DNA of 40,079 bases from Nitrososphaerota archaeon (GCA_009903795.1 WYER01000031.1:1-40079); one strand, 5' to 3'. Positions 22,999-31,115 are shown, numbered from the stretch's first letter. Notes: generated from the sequence alone by a model not told the origin. Numbers and translations are program-made.

Positions 22999-23919
22999 TT
23001 ATGGGAGAACCCCTGAAATTTTTTTAAAAATTTCTTCCGCGACCTTCATGAAATCTTCTGGAGAAACTTCCCGACCGAGCCTCCCTCCTGCAGACTTTTC
23101 ATGCCCGCCTCCTCCGAATAACTGTGCAAGTTGACGCAAGTTCACTTGTGAAGTCGGGGATCTTCTAAAAGAGATAAATCCACCTGTCTTTATAACTATC
23201 TGAATCTCCGAATTTGTGTTCTTCAGAAGAACGTCAGCGCTTTCTGACGCATTGGGAATAGGATGAGCAAGCCCTATAGCAACGAGATGCCCTTTAACTT
23301 CTCGAACGACAGTGTGTTCTAAAAGAAAATGTATTTCGTTCTCTTTTATCTTTTTGAACTCTTCTAATTTTCTTTTTAAACTTCCTTTTATTTCAAAGTG
23401 CCCCTCTGCTAATTTTCTAATAAATCTCCACCTCCAGCTATTCGATTTGTAATTATAAAGATACATGTCCAGCAAGTCTATCCACTCTTGCACTTCTGAA
23501 TCAATTTTCCAAGTATCTGCTTTCGTTCCTAGTTCTGTTATTTTCTTCGAAATTTCGTCGTTTAATCCGAAGTATTTTTGAACCAAAAGAACAGCTGATG
23601 GACTTGAAGAGTTTAATCTTAATTCAAGATTCGCAGGAAGGCTTTGTACGTCGACCTCTGGCTCGTGGTGGTCGATCCAAACGATTTTTGAGACGTGAAT
23701 GTTTTGTAAAGAACCTATAGTCTTTTGGTTCAATGGAACATCTACAATATATGCTTTATCCCCTACAACTTTGGGGAAAGGTTCGCTTTGCTTTTGCAAA
23801 ACATACTTGTACGTAGCATTGCCTTGCGCTCGACGTACAAGTGATGCTGAAGTAATACCGTCTAAGTCGGAGTCGTAAAAGATAATAACGCGTTTATTTT
23901 TTAATTTTTTTTCTCTCAA
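22999..23919 (-). CDS. DHH/DHHA1 family phosphoesterase (RecJ/NrnA-like)
   Basis: This 306-aa protein has N-terminal motif YDSDLDGITSA, DHH motif WIDHHEP, a later Asp motif (GTKADTW) and C-terminal DHHA1 motif GGGGHEKSAGG. Such proteins are Mn-dependent exonucleases or nanoRNA/cyclic-dinucleotide phosphodiesterases. The size suits NrnA-like or archaeal DHH nucleases. The start is TTG 23919: TTTTAAAGGGG lies ~20-28 nt upstream and the promoter matches the block used before 8508, pointing to a leaderless TTG start. Its composition and promoter resemble the transfer module, not its AT-rich neighbours, so it may be a displaced piece of the same element. Confidence 0.85.
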   Translation of the reverse strand: MREKKLKNKRVIIFYDSDLDGITSASLVRRAQGNATYKYVLQKQSEPFPKVVGDKAYIVDVPLNQKTIGSLQNIHVSKIVWIDHHEPEVDVQSLPANLELRLNSSSPSAVLLVQKYFGLNDEISKKITELGTKADTWKIDSEVQEWIDLLDMYLYNYKSNSWRWRFIRKLAEGHFEIKGSLKRKLEEFKKIKENEIHFLLEHTVVREVKGHLVAIGLAHPIPNASESADVLLKNTNSEIQIVIKTGGFISFRRSPTSQVNLRQLAQLFGGGGHEKSAGGRLGREVSPEDFMKVAEEIFKKISGVLP

Positions 23920-23949
23920 TGTAACATATAATACAGAGCCCCTTTAAAA
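23920..23949 (-). promoter_or_regulatory. Promoter block, copy 3 of a repeated type
   Basis: GGTTTTAAAGGGGCTCTG, then TATTATATGTTACA, ends directly at TTG 23919. It aligns with the blocks at 8509 and 7822 and fixes the start codon. Confidence 0.5.
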
Positions 23950-24036
23950 CCTATTCTCTGTTAACTACCCTGTTCGCGAGGGCTAACCCGTTCGCGCTTT
24001 AAAAATGAACTTTGCATTTTTGAAAAGGTGAGAAAA

Positions 24037-24341
24037 ATGTCGCTCGCGTTTTATACGACAAAAAAGGTTGAAAAGGCTATTCGTTCAAGAGACGTGTTCC
24101 CAGAAGACCTAATGTACGCGATTCAAACGTTTTCATCGAAAAGAACGAAGCAAGCAAGATAAAATACGTTCGGTTCACGCTTTACGACATAAAAGAAAAC
24201 AAATATATCCACAGGAGCATAGCAGTGGAAATTTGCGCCGACTCTATTTCAAACGAAATAATAATCGAACTAAACAAAACGCTCGCACGTGAATTTCCAT
24301 CGCTCAACGCTTTCGCAAGACTTCACTGCGAATACGAGTGA
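24037..24341 (+). pseudogene. Frameshifted small gene, relative of the fragment at 13426
   Basis: ATG 24037 has a good Shine-Dalgarno (AAGGTGAG) and a TATA element (CTTTAAAAATG, ~23997-24007). Frame 1 reads MSLAFYTTKKVEKAIRSRDV to MYAI. The sense then continues in another frame from SNVFIEKNEASKIK to a TGA at 24339. A single-base change at about 24118-24126 separates them. The rebuilt product is ~100 residues of unknown function. Its second half is similar to the 13426-13635 remnant. No classical slippery sequence is seen, so decay is likelier than programmed frameshifting. Confidence 0.55.
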
Positions 24342-24443
24342 AAGGGGGAGAGAACCGCTACGGAAAGAGGGGGTCTGAAAGCGTGAAAGCGCAATGACCT
24401 TTCCAAAACTTCTTTTCTTTTTATCGCTCTTTTGTTTTTGCCG

Positions 24444-24505
24444 ATGTCCTTAGAGGATTTTCGAGAAAGAGAAGTTCACGATTCTTCCTTTTTCTGTCTT
24501 GCGTT
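24444..24505 (+). pseudogene. 5' stub of a gene interrupted by an IS
   Basis: ATG 24444 opens a frame (MSLEDFREREVHDSSFFCLA) with composition like the element's genes. It meets the IS terminal repeat at 24506 after 20 codons. No downstream half was found in the window. Confidence 0.3.
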
Positions 24506-25115
24506 GGTGCCGTTAACTTAAGCTCGTTCTGATCACCTCATGCTTGCAATCAACAAAATTGTCTTAATCCATTCTGGAAGCTGTTCATTTGAAAGTGGAG
24601 CTATACCAATTTCCTCGTTTGTGAATACATAGAAGAACCTGAATGCTTTGAACCAGTTCTTTACATGGTCAAATTTTGGCTTTTTGCACGGGAAAAGGTC
24701 GTCAAAAGCTTCAGTCCTGTCCTTTATATGTTCATTCATCATTTCCATGAGGTTTTTTAGGCTCTAATATGCCACATAATCTACCCCTGCAAGCATCATA
24801 CCAAAGAGCTCCGTCTGTGTAGTCTTCCTACCATATAAGCTTCATTAGGAACGCTTTGAGTTGAGGTTCATACGCTACCCATAGCCAAGCTTCTCTAACG
24901 TTTATTTTAGTTTCATCAATAAAATTGACATTGTGCTTTTCAACGTCAAAGGAATTTAATACTAAATAATACTTCTGAATCCATTTCCATATTAAAACGT
25001 GGCTTCTCTTAATTATTGGCTCGAGTACATGGGAAGCCCTCCTCAAGCTCAAACTTGAGAAATAAAGATATAGGGCATAGAATGTGATTTTTTCAAGTCC
25101 TTTTTCTGGTTTCTG
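24506..25115 (-). pseudogene. Degenerate IS with DDE transposase
   Basis: It begins at terminal repeat GGTGCCGTTAACTTAAG (24506-24522). On the minus strand the transposase reads YALYLYFSSLSLRRASHVLE, then IIKRSHVLIWKWIQKYY, then NFIDETKINVREAWLWVAYE (a DDE-core Asp), then a TAG stop, a further readable stretch EDYTDGALWYDACRG, a frameshift, and HVKNWFKAFRFFYVF. It is the compact IS6-like or related family common in thermophilic archaea. One stop and at least one frameshift make it inactive. The far terminal repeat is not found near 25115. The 5' part recurs at 18154 and the 3' end in the MITE at 30908. Confidence 0.7.
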
Positions 25116-25226
25116 CTCTTGTTAGTTAGAAAAGGGCCCTCTAAAAATCAGTTTTTTAGTTTAACGACAACCTGTCCACTAACATAAAACTTTAAATTTA
25201 AATCTAACATTTTTTATTCTATATTA

Positions 25227-25547
25227 TTGCTAGTAAGAAGTCCAAATGAAAAAATAATCCCAAAAGCTGATAATGCAGACTTTGCAATAGAGCTTCCCTC
25301 TTTCTACGTTCTTGTTACTGCACACGGCTCTCTGTACGATATTTATAACAAAAACGGCAATGAGCACCTTAGGGGAGGCATTGACGAATGGAACAGAAAA
25401 TACGGAGCGCAATTTCTTAGAGAATTAGACGAACTAGACAAACTATTCGATAAATTATTTGATAGACTGATGTGGGCTTTAATGGCTTTGGATACGTTTA
25501 AAGATAGGCTAGAATACTTCAAGCAAACAGGACAAGTGCCTCCTTGA
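25227..25547 (+). CDS. 106-aa acidic helical protein, unknown function
   Basis: TTG 25227 lies ~25 nt after TATA-like TTTAAATTTAAAT (25190-25202), so a leaderless TTG start is plausible. The N-terminal half has FAIELPSFYVLVTAHGSLYD. The C-terminal half is a heptad-like helix (ELDELDKLFDKLFDRLMWAL). No family is recognised. The stop TGA abuts the first unit of the overlapping tandem array, so the gene may have been placed there by the same duplication events or cut by them. Confidence 0.55.
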   Translation: MLVRSPNEKIIPKADNADFAIELPSFYVLVTAHGSLYDIYNKNGNEHLRGGIDEWNRKYGAQFLRELDELDKLFDKLFDRLMWALMALDTFKDRLEYFKQTGQVPP

Positions 25548-25939
25548 ACAAATATGAGCAAACATTAAATAAAGTATTACCTATATTAATTTAAGTTTGT
25601 AAAATATAGAGATTATCCTGATAAAGAATGGTATATTTATTGAGTACCTACTAAAATTTGGTATAAAATACATTATGAACAAGCCGTATTATTTGCTGTT
25701 AGAATTGCGTGTTGTTTAATTTAAGATTGGTGAAGATAAATATATCTATTATCACAATATATCATTATAGCTAAAAAATGAAAGCAAGATAAGAATTTGT
25801 TTTTGGGTATAAAACATATGATATTTAATAATTTTAATTATGAAAATGCAAGCTGTCAGATAAAGATACTGCTAAAGATTTATTTATTAGTTTAAAGAAT
25901 AGAAATATGTATGACACAGTACGAAAAAATATTAAATAA
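25548..25939 (+). pseudogene. Tandem paralogue array, copy A (decayed)
   Basis: The start reads KYEQTLNKVLPIL, then in another frame KFVKYRDYPDKEW, matching YEKILNKISPVF and KFVRYDDYFGK of copy B. The end reads DTAKDLFISL and MYDTVRKNIK-stop, matching TAKELFIAL and TYETIRTNIK-stop of copy B. Several frameshifts and stops lie between. The last 29 nt overlap the start of copy B in a different frame. Confidence 0.6.
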
Positions 25940-26324
25940 GATATCGCCTGTATTTTATAAGTTCGTGCGATATGATGATTATTTTGGTAAAAATTTAGAT
26001 TCAACTCTTTCATATATGGATGTAAATAAATTGATTACATACTCTACTATCTTAAGTAGAAATAAGGTTAATTATGCGCTTGTTATAAACAAAAAACCAT
26101 TTAATAATACTTATTACCATGATAATGTAATAAAATTAGGAAAATCAAACGCAGTCCCGTTATACAGTGGTGACGGTTATTTTGAATTTATTACAAGTAT
26201 AATACTTAATAAATTTAGCTTTGAGGATGAAATAATTTCACCCTATGGTACAACCGCTAAAGAGTTATTTATTGCCTTGGTAGGTAAGGATACATATGAA
26301 ACGATACGAACGAATATTAAGTAA
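25911..26324 (+). CDS. Tandem paralogue array, copy B (intact, 137 aa)
   Basis: ATG 25911 opens an AT-rich frame with MTQYEKILNKISPVFYKFVR, a middle region (NYALVINKKPFNNTYYHDN; VPLYSGDGYFEFITSIILN) and the end TAKELFIALVGKDTYETIRT. It is a predicted alpha/beta soluble protein; no catalytic motif or membrane helix is seen and no family is recognised. Its first 29 nt also encode the C-terminus of copy A, and its last 29 nt also encode the N-terminus of copy C, each in a second frame. A gene family that is repeatedly duplicated next to nuclease genes could be an immunity or antitoxin type, which is speculation. Confidence 0.6.
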   Translation: MTQYEKILNKISPVFYKFVRYDDYFGKNLDSTLSYMDVNKLITYSTILSRNKVNYALVINKKPFNNTYYHDNVIKLGKSNAVPLYSGDGYFEFITSIILNKFSFEDEIISPYGTTAKELFIALVGKDTYETIRTNIK

Positions 26325-26376
26325 GATTGCGCCTGTATTTACTCCACAGCTACTTAACTCTTATCTCAGATGTTAG
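26296..26376 (+). pseudogene. Tandem paralogue array, copy C (N-terminal stub)
   Basis: ATG 26296 reads MKRYERILSKIAPVF, matching copy B's MTQYEKILNKISPVF, then leaves the homology at about 26340 and stops after 26 codons. It overlaps copy B by 29 nt. Confidence 0.55.
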
Positions 26377-26576
26377 ATATATAGCAGCAACGGCCCGATT
26401 GTGTAACTTTCCATAAACCTTTTGTTGTATTATCCAACGTATCTTGTTCTCTTTAAGCGTTAAGAGTGCTTGTGGTATAATATTTTTAGGATAAGGCACT
26501 TGGAAATTTATTGTCAAAACCACGTATAGTAAAGTATTTATAATAAAAATTCTAATTTTTTAAATAGGCGTTCGTT

Positions 26577-27053
26577 ATGGAAAATAACGAATTACCTGAT
26601 AAAATAATTGGACTCTTTAAAGAATTAAATAGGGCTGAACGGTCTTTTGACGAATGGTTTCCAGATGATGATTTGTTTCCATATGACGAGCCGTGGTGGG
26701 TTTATAGGCGCACTTTTCGTGATGTATTTAATGACATATATAAGCGATCAGAAGTGGAAATAAACGTTATACCGCGTATACTCGGTGGACCGGGAAAATG
26801 TACTGATACCTTGCTTATATTTATACAACCATCTTTCTTAACATTGCAAGGCGATGAATATCATCCTGAAATGAGATTAAAAAAGAGGATTGAATCTGCT
26901 ATTGATTTTTGTAGCAAATGCAAAAACGTAAAGTACATAATCTTCTGGGCTAGCATTTGGGAGTTTAGGATTTGGGAAAAGTATAAAGATCGTTTCGCTA
27001 ATCAAACTGTTATACTAAAGCCATGGAAATTGACCCATATAATCTTAAAATAA
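26577..27053 (+). CDS. 158-aa Trp-rich protein, unknown function
   Basis: The protein starts at ATG 26577 after an AT-rich leader. An acidic, aromatic segment (SFDEWFPDDDLFPYDEPWWV) is followed by VEINVIPRILGGPGKCTDTL, a strand/helix core and the ending VILKPWKLTHIILK. Three Cys (C-x34-C-x2-C) occur in the second half. No recognised domain or membrane helix. It lies between the tandem array and the metallopeptidase gene on the same strand, ~100 bp upstream of the latter, and may be co-transcribed. Function unknown. Confidence 0.6.
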   Translation: MENNELPDKIIGLFKELNRAERSFDEWFPDDDLFPYDEPWWVYRRTFRDVFNDIYKRSEVEINVIPRILGGPGKCTDTLLIFIQPSFLTLQGDEYHPEMRLKKRIESAIDFCSKCKNVKYIIFWASIWEFRIWEKYKDRFANQTVILKPWKLTHIILK

Positions 27054-27173
27054 ACTCAGATGAGATATTTTAAATAAAGCTATAGGAAGATTAATCATCC
27101 ATTTTAGAGCATTACATTAGAGCTTTTGCTGAATTAAGTTTTTTATATCGCTGTGCAATTTATAATTTGTTAT

Positions 27174-28550
27174 ATGTCTGAAAATCATTATTTAGATATG
27201 CTTTATCAAGATATAGATTTTGTTATCAGCAAGCTTTCCATAGAAAGGCAGTTTTATTACGTTAGCCTGCTAAAGAGCTTTGATGTAGTTTATGTTAAGG
27301 AGTTGCCTAACGGTTCACCGGCTACAGCAAACGACGAAACGGGCGAGCTATACATAACAAACGATCTTTTAAAATATTCTGTACACCAAAGCAAGCTGAT
27401 ATTGCTTCACGAAGTCATGCATGCCACGCTCATGCACATTAGAAATGGGATGAATAAAAACCCTATAATATGGAATTATGCTGCAGATGCTGTTGTTAAC
27501 AGGTATATAGGCTTAGATTTCGGTTACGATGTGTTAAAAGAACTTGAAAATATAGGAATGGCAACGGACGAAGTCATAGCAAGCGAGTTCCAAATAGCGT
27601 TAGATTATCTGAAAAATGCAAATGAAATAGAAATATACTATAAGATAATGAGGAGTGTTAAAGGGATCAGCAAAGGTACAAGCGTTATGCCTGAGGACAA
27701 TCCCTCAGGTTTGCTAGCTAGAAGCAAAATAAGCGAGACGCTGAAAATCAAGGATATAAAGGACGGGGAGGCCGTAAAAGAAGGGAGAGTAACGAGAGGA
27801 ACTTTAATGATAAGAGGAACTTATTCTAATGAAATCAAAAATGCTGCAACGCCTGATGAGAAGCAGAATGTATACTACAATATTGCAAATAGGATAAAAT
27901 ACGAAGTGGAGAAGCAAGATGCAACGCGCGGTAGAGCAATAGGAGAATCTTTCATAAACGCAATAAAGCCTGCACCGTCAAGGTTCTCATTGAACAGCCT
28001 GTCTCTAGCAATAAGGTTGTGGTCTCAGAAAAGTATAATGCAGAATCCTAAAAGGTATAATAGAAGATATCCTATGCTTCCTTCCACAGCTTATGTTGGC
28101 TGGGGGAACGTATATGTGCTAGTAGACCCATCCGGCCCGATATCAGAAGACGAGCTAAGAAAAGTAATTGCCGAAATTCCAAAGATAGTATCCTTTTCCA
28201 GCGTGATGCAGCCAAAATTAAGCACAATCATAATTCTATGGGATCCTAAGGCTCAGTCAATAAAAGACATAACTAAAAACCTTAATGAATTAAAAGTTAT
28301 CGAAGAAAAAGATGATAAGGAGCTAGCCCCTGCATTAAAGCAGTTAATAGAAAAATATAGGCTGAGAATGCCTTTGCCTCAGATGTCTAGGCCTATGCTG
28401 ATTATATTTTCTGATTTCAGAATAAAAGATAAAGAAAAAGCTAAAGGCGTTCTTAATATTTTAGCGCCTATTGCAGACATAGTCCAGGTATCATATTCAG
28501 GAAGATTTTTGGATGACATATACTCTATAAAATTAACTTTAGGAGTTTAA
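27174..28550 (+). CDS. DUF2201-type metallopeptidase with VWA-like domain
   Basis: The protein has 458 residues from ATG 27174; GTG 27153 would add seven. Zinc-peptidase motif HEVMHATLMH lies at ~83-92, followed by NYAADAVVN, as in the putative metallopeptidase domain. The C-terminal ~170 residues resemble the VWA-like domain: a strand ending VLVDPSGPIS (a weakened MIDAS, DPSGP in place of DxSGS) and the later PMLIIFSDF. These proteins often accompany MoxR-type AAA ATPases, probably as a chaperone or proteolysis pair. No MoxR gene is in the window, so this copy appears orphaned or works with a chromosomal ATPase. Codon use differs again from its neighbours. Confidence 0.78.
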   Translation: MSENHYLDMLYQDIDFVISKLSIERQFYYVSLLKSFDVVYVKELPNGSPATANDETGELYITNDLLKYSVHQSKLILLHEVMHATLMHIRNGMNKNPIIWNYAADAVVNRYIGLDFGYDVLKELENIGMATDEVIASEFQIALDYLKNANEIEIYYKIMRSVKGISKGTSVMPEDNPSGLLARSKISETLKIKDIKDGEAVKEGRVTRGTLMIRGTYSNEIKNAATPDEKQNVYYNIANRIKYEVEKQDATRGRAIGESFINAIKPAPSRFSLNSLSLAIRLWSQKSIMQNPKRYNRRYPMLPSTAYVGWGNVYVLVDPSGPISEDELRKVIAEIPKIVSFSSVMQPKLSTIIILWDPKAQSIKDITKNLNELKVIEEKDDKELAPALKQLIEKYRLRMPLPQMSRPMLIIFSDFRIKDKEKAKGVLNILAPIADIVQVSYSGRFLDDIYSIKLTLGV

Positions 28551-28690
28551 ACTGCTTATAGATCTAACAAAAATTTGATGAAAGATAAAGCGCAAGGTAT
28601 GTTTTTACTGAGAACATTTAATGTATTAAATGAATTATTTACGATCGCTTCCCTCTTTGGTAACCTTTGGTAATGTAACTGCTGGAGTTT

Positions 28691-28852
28691 AAAGCCTTTC
28701 AATGCCAAAGGCTCCGTATGGCCTTATGAAGTTGTACCAATTCATAAATTCACCAATAGAATTGAAGAATTTTACCTTCTTCTAAATATGTCAAAGAACT
28801 TCTCAACCTTTCCGTTTGTCTGAGGGTGATCAACCCTGCCAACTACCTTATT
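28691..28852 (-). pseudogene. C-terminal fragment of a DDE transposase (IS481/integrase-core type)
   Basis: The minus strand reads KVVGRVDHPQTNGKVEKFFD then, after a one-base shift, VKFFNSIGEFMNWYNFIRPY to a stop. The DHPQTNGKVE-(E)FF and WYN-x-x-RPYGA motifs are diagnostic of integrase-core transposases. The rest of the gene is absent. Base composition changes sharply right next to it at ~28860. Confidence 0.7.
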
Positions 28853-29004
28853 TTTTTAGGAAAATTTGCCTCAGGCGGATTTTAACCCGCGATCTACAGC
28901 TCAAAAGGTAGTCTCCGCGGGTCAAACTATTACCAAAGATCGCGCGCGGGGCATGGAACACGTATGCAAAGGGGTGTGTTTTAACGAACACCAAGCACGA
29001 GCTC

Positions 29005-29340
29005 GTGAACACCTCCTCCCACGCACGCCGGGCCATTGACCCAACCATATCAATTCCGGAGGGCCGTTGCCCCCGGGAGTACATAGCGAAGACGGTCGCG
29101 AAGAACGTTACAGCTAGCCTAATGCTGGAAGGACAGAATCTGGAGCTCAAGAATTTTAAGGCAGTGCTTCAGGTGATCGCTGGAAAAAGGATAATTGGGG
29201 ATGGCGAAAGAAAAAGGATCAGAACTGAGTTGCTGAAGGACCTGTTTAAGGAGATAAAAAACGCCGATATAACGAATGAGTTGGCAGAAGAAATGGCCGA
29301 ATTTGCTATAAATAAAATAAGGGCGAAAAGTATTGAATAA
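29005..29340 (+). CDS. 111-aa helical protein, possible antitoxin-like partner
   Basis: GTG 29005 is taken as start, but the frame is open back to 28912 without a standard start, so the 5' end is uncertain and may have been cut at the composition break near 28860. The segment KNVTASLMLEGQNLELK has S-x3-E-G, a pattern seen in Fic-inhibiting (VbhA-like) antitoxin helices. That is weak evidence. The C-terminal half is two or three helices rich in Lys/Glu. The stop overlaps the TTG start of the metallopeptidase gene by 8 bp, so the two are coupled. GC content is higher than the preceding genes. Confidence 0.55.
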   Translation: MNTSSHARRAIDPTISIPEGRCPREYIAKTVAKNVTASLMLEGQNLELKNFKAVLQVIAGKRIIGDGERKRIRTELLKDLFKEIKNADITNELAEEMAEFAINKIRAKSIE

Positions 29341-29632
29341 GTATAAAGCGATTCTGGAAGAGGAAAGAAAAGATTTCGGGATAAACGACGATTTTAAAAT
29401 AATAATGAAAAAGATGAAGGCGGCCTCTATTTCATTTAAAACGAGAATTATAAGAATAAACAAGGAACTTGACTGCGACCAGGAATTCATCAATTATTTA
29501 ATATACCACGAATTAGCTCACTTCAAGCTTGGCACTGAACTTCATAGCAAAGAATTTCTCAAGCTGTTGAATTCAAAGCTTGGAGAAGAAAAAGTCAAGA
29601 TCCTTGAAAAAAGATACTCCGAAAGATGTTAG
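29333..29632 (+). CDS. YgjP/SprT-like zinc metallopeptidase
   Basis: The protein has 99 residues from TTG 29333, overlapping the previous gene. The motif IYHELAHFKLGTELHSKEF is HExxH with a downstream His in the arrangement of SprT/YgjP-type minimal peptidases. The strand SFKTRIIRINKELD precedes it, as in that family. YgjP-like genes are often found beside type I restriction-modification genes; here restriction-type genes follow within 2 kb. The substrate is unknown. Confidence 0.72.
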   Translation: MNKYKAILEEERKDFGINDDFKIIMKKMKAASISFKTRIIRINKELDCDQEFINYLIYHELAHFKLGTELHSKEFLKLLNSKLGEEKVKILEKRYSERC

Positions 29633-29753
29633 AGATAAATCACATAAGCAGATATTTTTGATTAATAGAAATTGAGCATGTTTTCAAGCTCAAATACAGC
29701 CAACTCTAAAATGCCCCATCGAAGCCTCAAAACTATGGAATCCAGAAGGGTCG

Positions 29754-30857
29754 TCACAGATCATCGAGTGTTTTTGCGTGAAGAAACTTCGAAAGCGACG
29801 TGTACCAGATTCCCTGAGGCACGTACTGCGTCCCCTTTTTAATGGGATCGCTGAGTTCCCTTATGGATCCTTTCTTAAGCTGGATCATCCTCTTCCCAGC
29901 CAGGTATTTCTTATCTTCAGAGTTCTCTACTTGGAAACCATCGGCCTCGACCACGTCCTCCACCTCCGCAAAGTACTTGATGGCGCGCACGGGGCTGGAT
30001 ATGTACAGAGCGAAGTATCTGGGTTTCCTTTCACTCCCGATCCTTGCGGGCCAGGCCTGATACCGTCTGAGGAAGTCCGTGCCGCTGGGTTTGGATGGAC
30101 AGACGACTACGTCTCCCTTCTCCAGGTTTGAGAGGGAAGCTCTGGAAACCACGGGTACTTCGATTGAGGGTGGGCGCTCTCCATCGCCCCCGCTGAGAGG
30201 CGGGGTCACGGATGCCACCCCTTTCTCCTCCATTATAATATTGATTATCTCAACAAGCTTCCCCACGTTTACATCATCGAACGGAATGAGGATCTTGGAA
30301 ACCTGATCATTACTCAGATCGTTCTTCTCCTTGATATCGACGAGCTTCAACAGATCGACATACGAAATGAGCCTGATTTTTTTGGCATAGTCGCTGCCCC
30401 GAATCTGTTCGCTGAAGGATCTTAACTGATTTTCCTCGGTACTCCCGACAACGTACATGCCATAGGTCTTCTTATTATCTTTCTTTTCCGACGACATCTT
30501 ATCCAGATACTTGCCCAACTGGTTGACGTCATTGCGTATCCACGCTCCAAGCTTCGCCTCAATTACTATGCGCAGATCGTCGTTCTCCCACAGCCCATCG
30601 TAGGAAATTTCGTCTTTTACTGAAGAGTAATATCCGAATTTCTTCTTGAAGCCCAGCCGTTCTCCCAGTACCGTGACTATGTCCTGGAATTCCTTAGAGA
30701 GCTTCTCTTGAACGGCCTCGTCAAGCCAGCGTTTATAGTCGTCCAATTTCCATTTTTCCTGTGAGATGAAAGCCCTGAACTTCTCCTGACTTTCCTCTCC
30801 ATCCTTCAGTTCACCATAGAGCTGCTTCAGGTCCTTAAGGGAATAGGTCGATGACAA
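29754..30857 (-). CDS. PD-(D/E)XK nuclease with C-terminal EVE/PUA-like region, possible type IV restriction enzyme
   Basis: This 367-aa protein has a helical N-terminus (~1-70), then a nuclease core ISYDGLWENDDLRIVIEAKLG (D then E-x-K, ~85-104). The C-terminal ~120 residues begin GDVVVCPSKPSG and continue YQAWPARIG, YFALYISSPVRAIKYFAEVE, resembling EVE/PUA-type barrels that read modified bases. Nuclease plus base-reader is the layout of modification-dependent (type IV) restriction enzymes. The region is GC-richer than the genes on either side, so it was probably transferred separately. It lies divergent from the type IIG-like gene, with a MITE between them. Confidence 0.66.
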   Translation of the reverse strand: MSSTYSLKDLKQLYGELKDGEESQEKFRAFISQEKWKLDDYKRWLDEAVQEKLSKEFQDIVTVLGERLGFKKKFGYYSSVKDEISYDGLWENDDLRIVIEAKLGAWIRNDVNQLGKYLDKMSSEKKDNKKTYGMYVVGSTEENQLRSFSEQIRGSDYAKKIRLISYVDLLKLVDIKEKNDLSNDQVSKILIPFDDVNVGKLVEIINIIMEEKGVASVTPPLSGGDGERPPSIEVPVVSRASLSNLEKGDVVVCPSKPSGTDFLRRYQAWPARIGSERKPRYFALYISSPVRAIKYFAEVEDVVEADGFQVENSEDKKYLAGKRMIQLKKGSIRELSDPIKKGTQYVPQGIWYTSLSKFLHAKTLDDL

Positions 30858-30907
30858 TTTATAGTTAAGTAATGAGATAGTGCTATTTAAAGATTTAGCT
30901 GATATGG

Positions 30908-31064
30908 GGGTGCCATCAACTTAAGCCTTCAGGTTCTTTTGCTATTTGCTCACGAAGAAATTGCTTCATCGTCAATCTTCAATGATCAGCTGTCTGAATG
31001 GGTTAAGCCAATTTGTTAATTGCAGGCATTAGGTAATTAGAATAAGCTTAAGTTAACGGCACCC
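30908..31064. mobile_element. 157-bp MITE derived from the IS at 24506
   Basis: Ends are GGGTGCCATCAACTTAAGCC (30908-30927) and, inverted, GGGTGCCGTTAACTTAAGCT (31064-31045). The right ~75 bp read on the minus strand match the 3' end of the broken IS starting at 24506, including shared CAATTAACAAA/CAATCAACAAA and TTAACCCATTC/TTAATCCATTC. There is no coding content. No clear target duplication. Confidence 0.65.
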
Positions 31065-31085
31065 TGACATAAGTTATAAAAGTTA

Positions 31086-31105
31086 AATAATGGTTAACCA
31101 TTATT
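31086..31105. promoter_or_regulatory. Perfect 20-bp palindrome, likely operator of the RM gene
   Basis: AATAATGGTTAACCATTATT lies between TATA-like TTATAAAAG (31073-31081) and ATG 31116. A repressor bound here would block the transcription start. No controller gene is adjacent. Confidence 0.6.
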
Positions 31106-31115
31106 AACTACTATT

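Noticed and set aside
24037-24341. Programmed ribosomal frameshift
   Set aside because: No slippery heptamer or stimulatory structure is evident at the frame change, and the related copy at 13426 is also broken, so decay is simpler.
28848-29150. 100-aa minus-strand ORF
   Set aside because: It overlaps both a transposase fragment and the better-supported plus-strand gene at 29005, with no motif or promoter.
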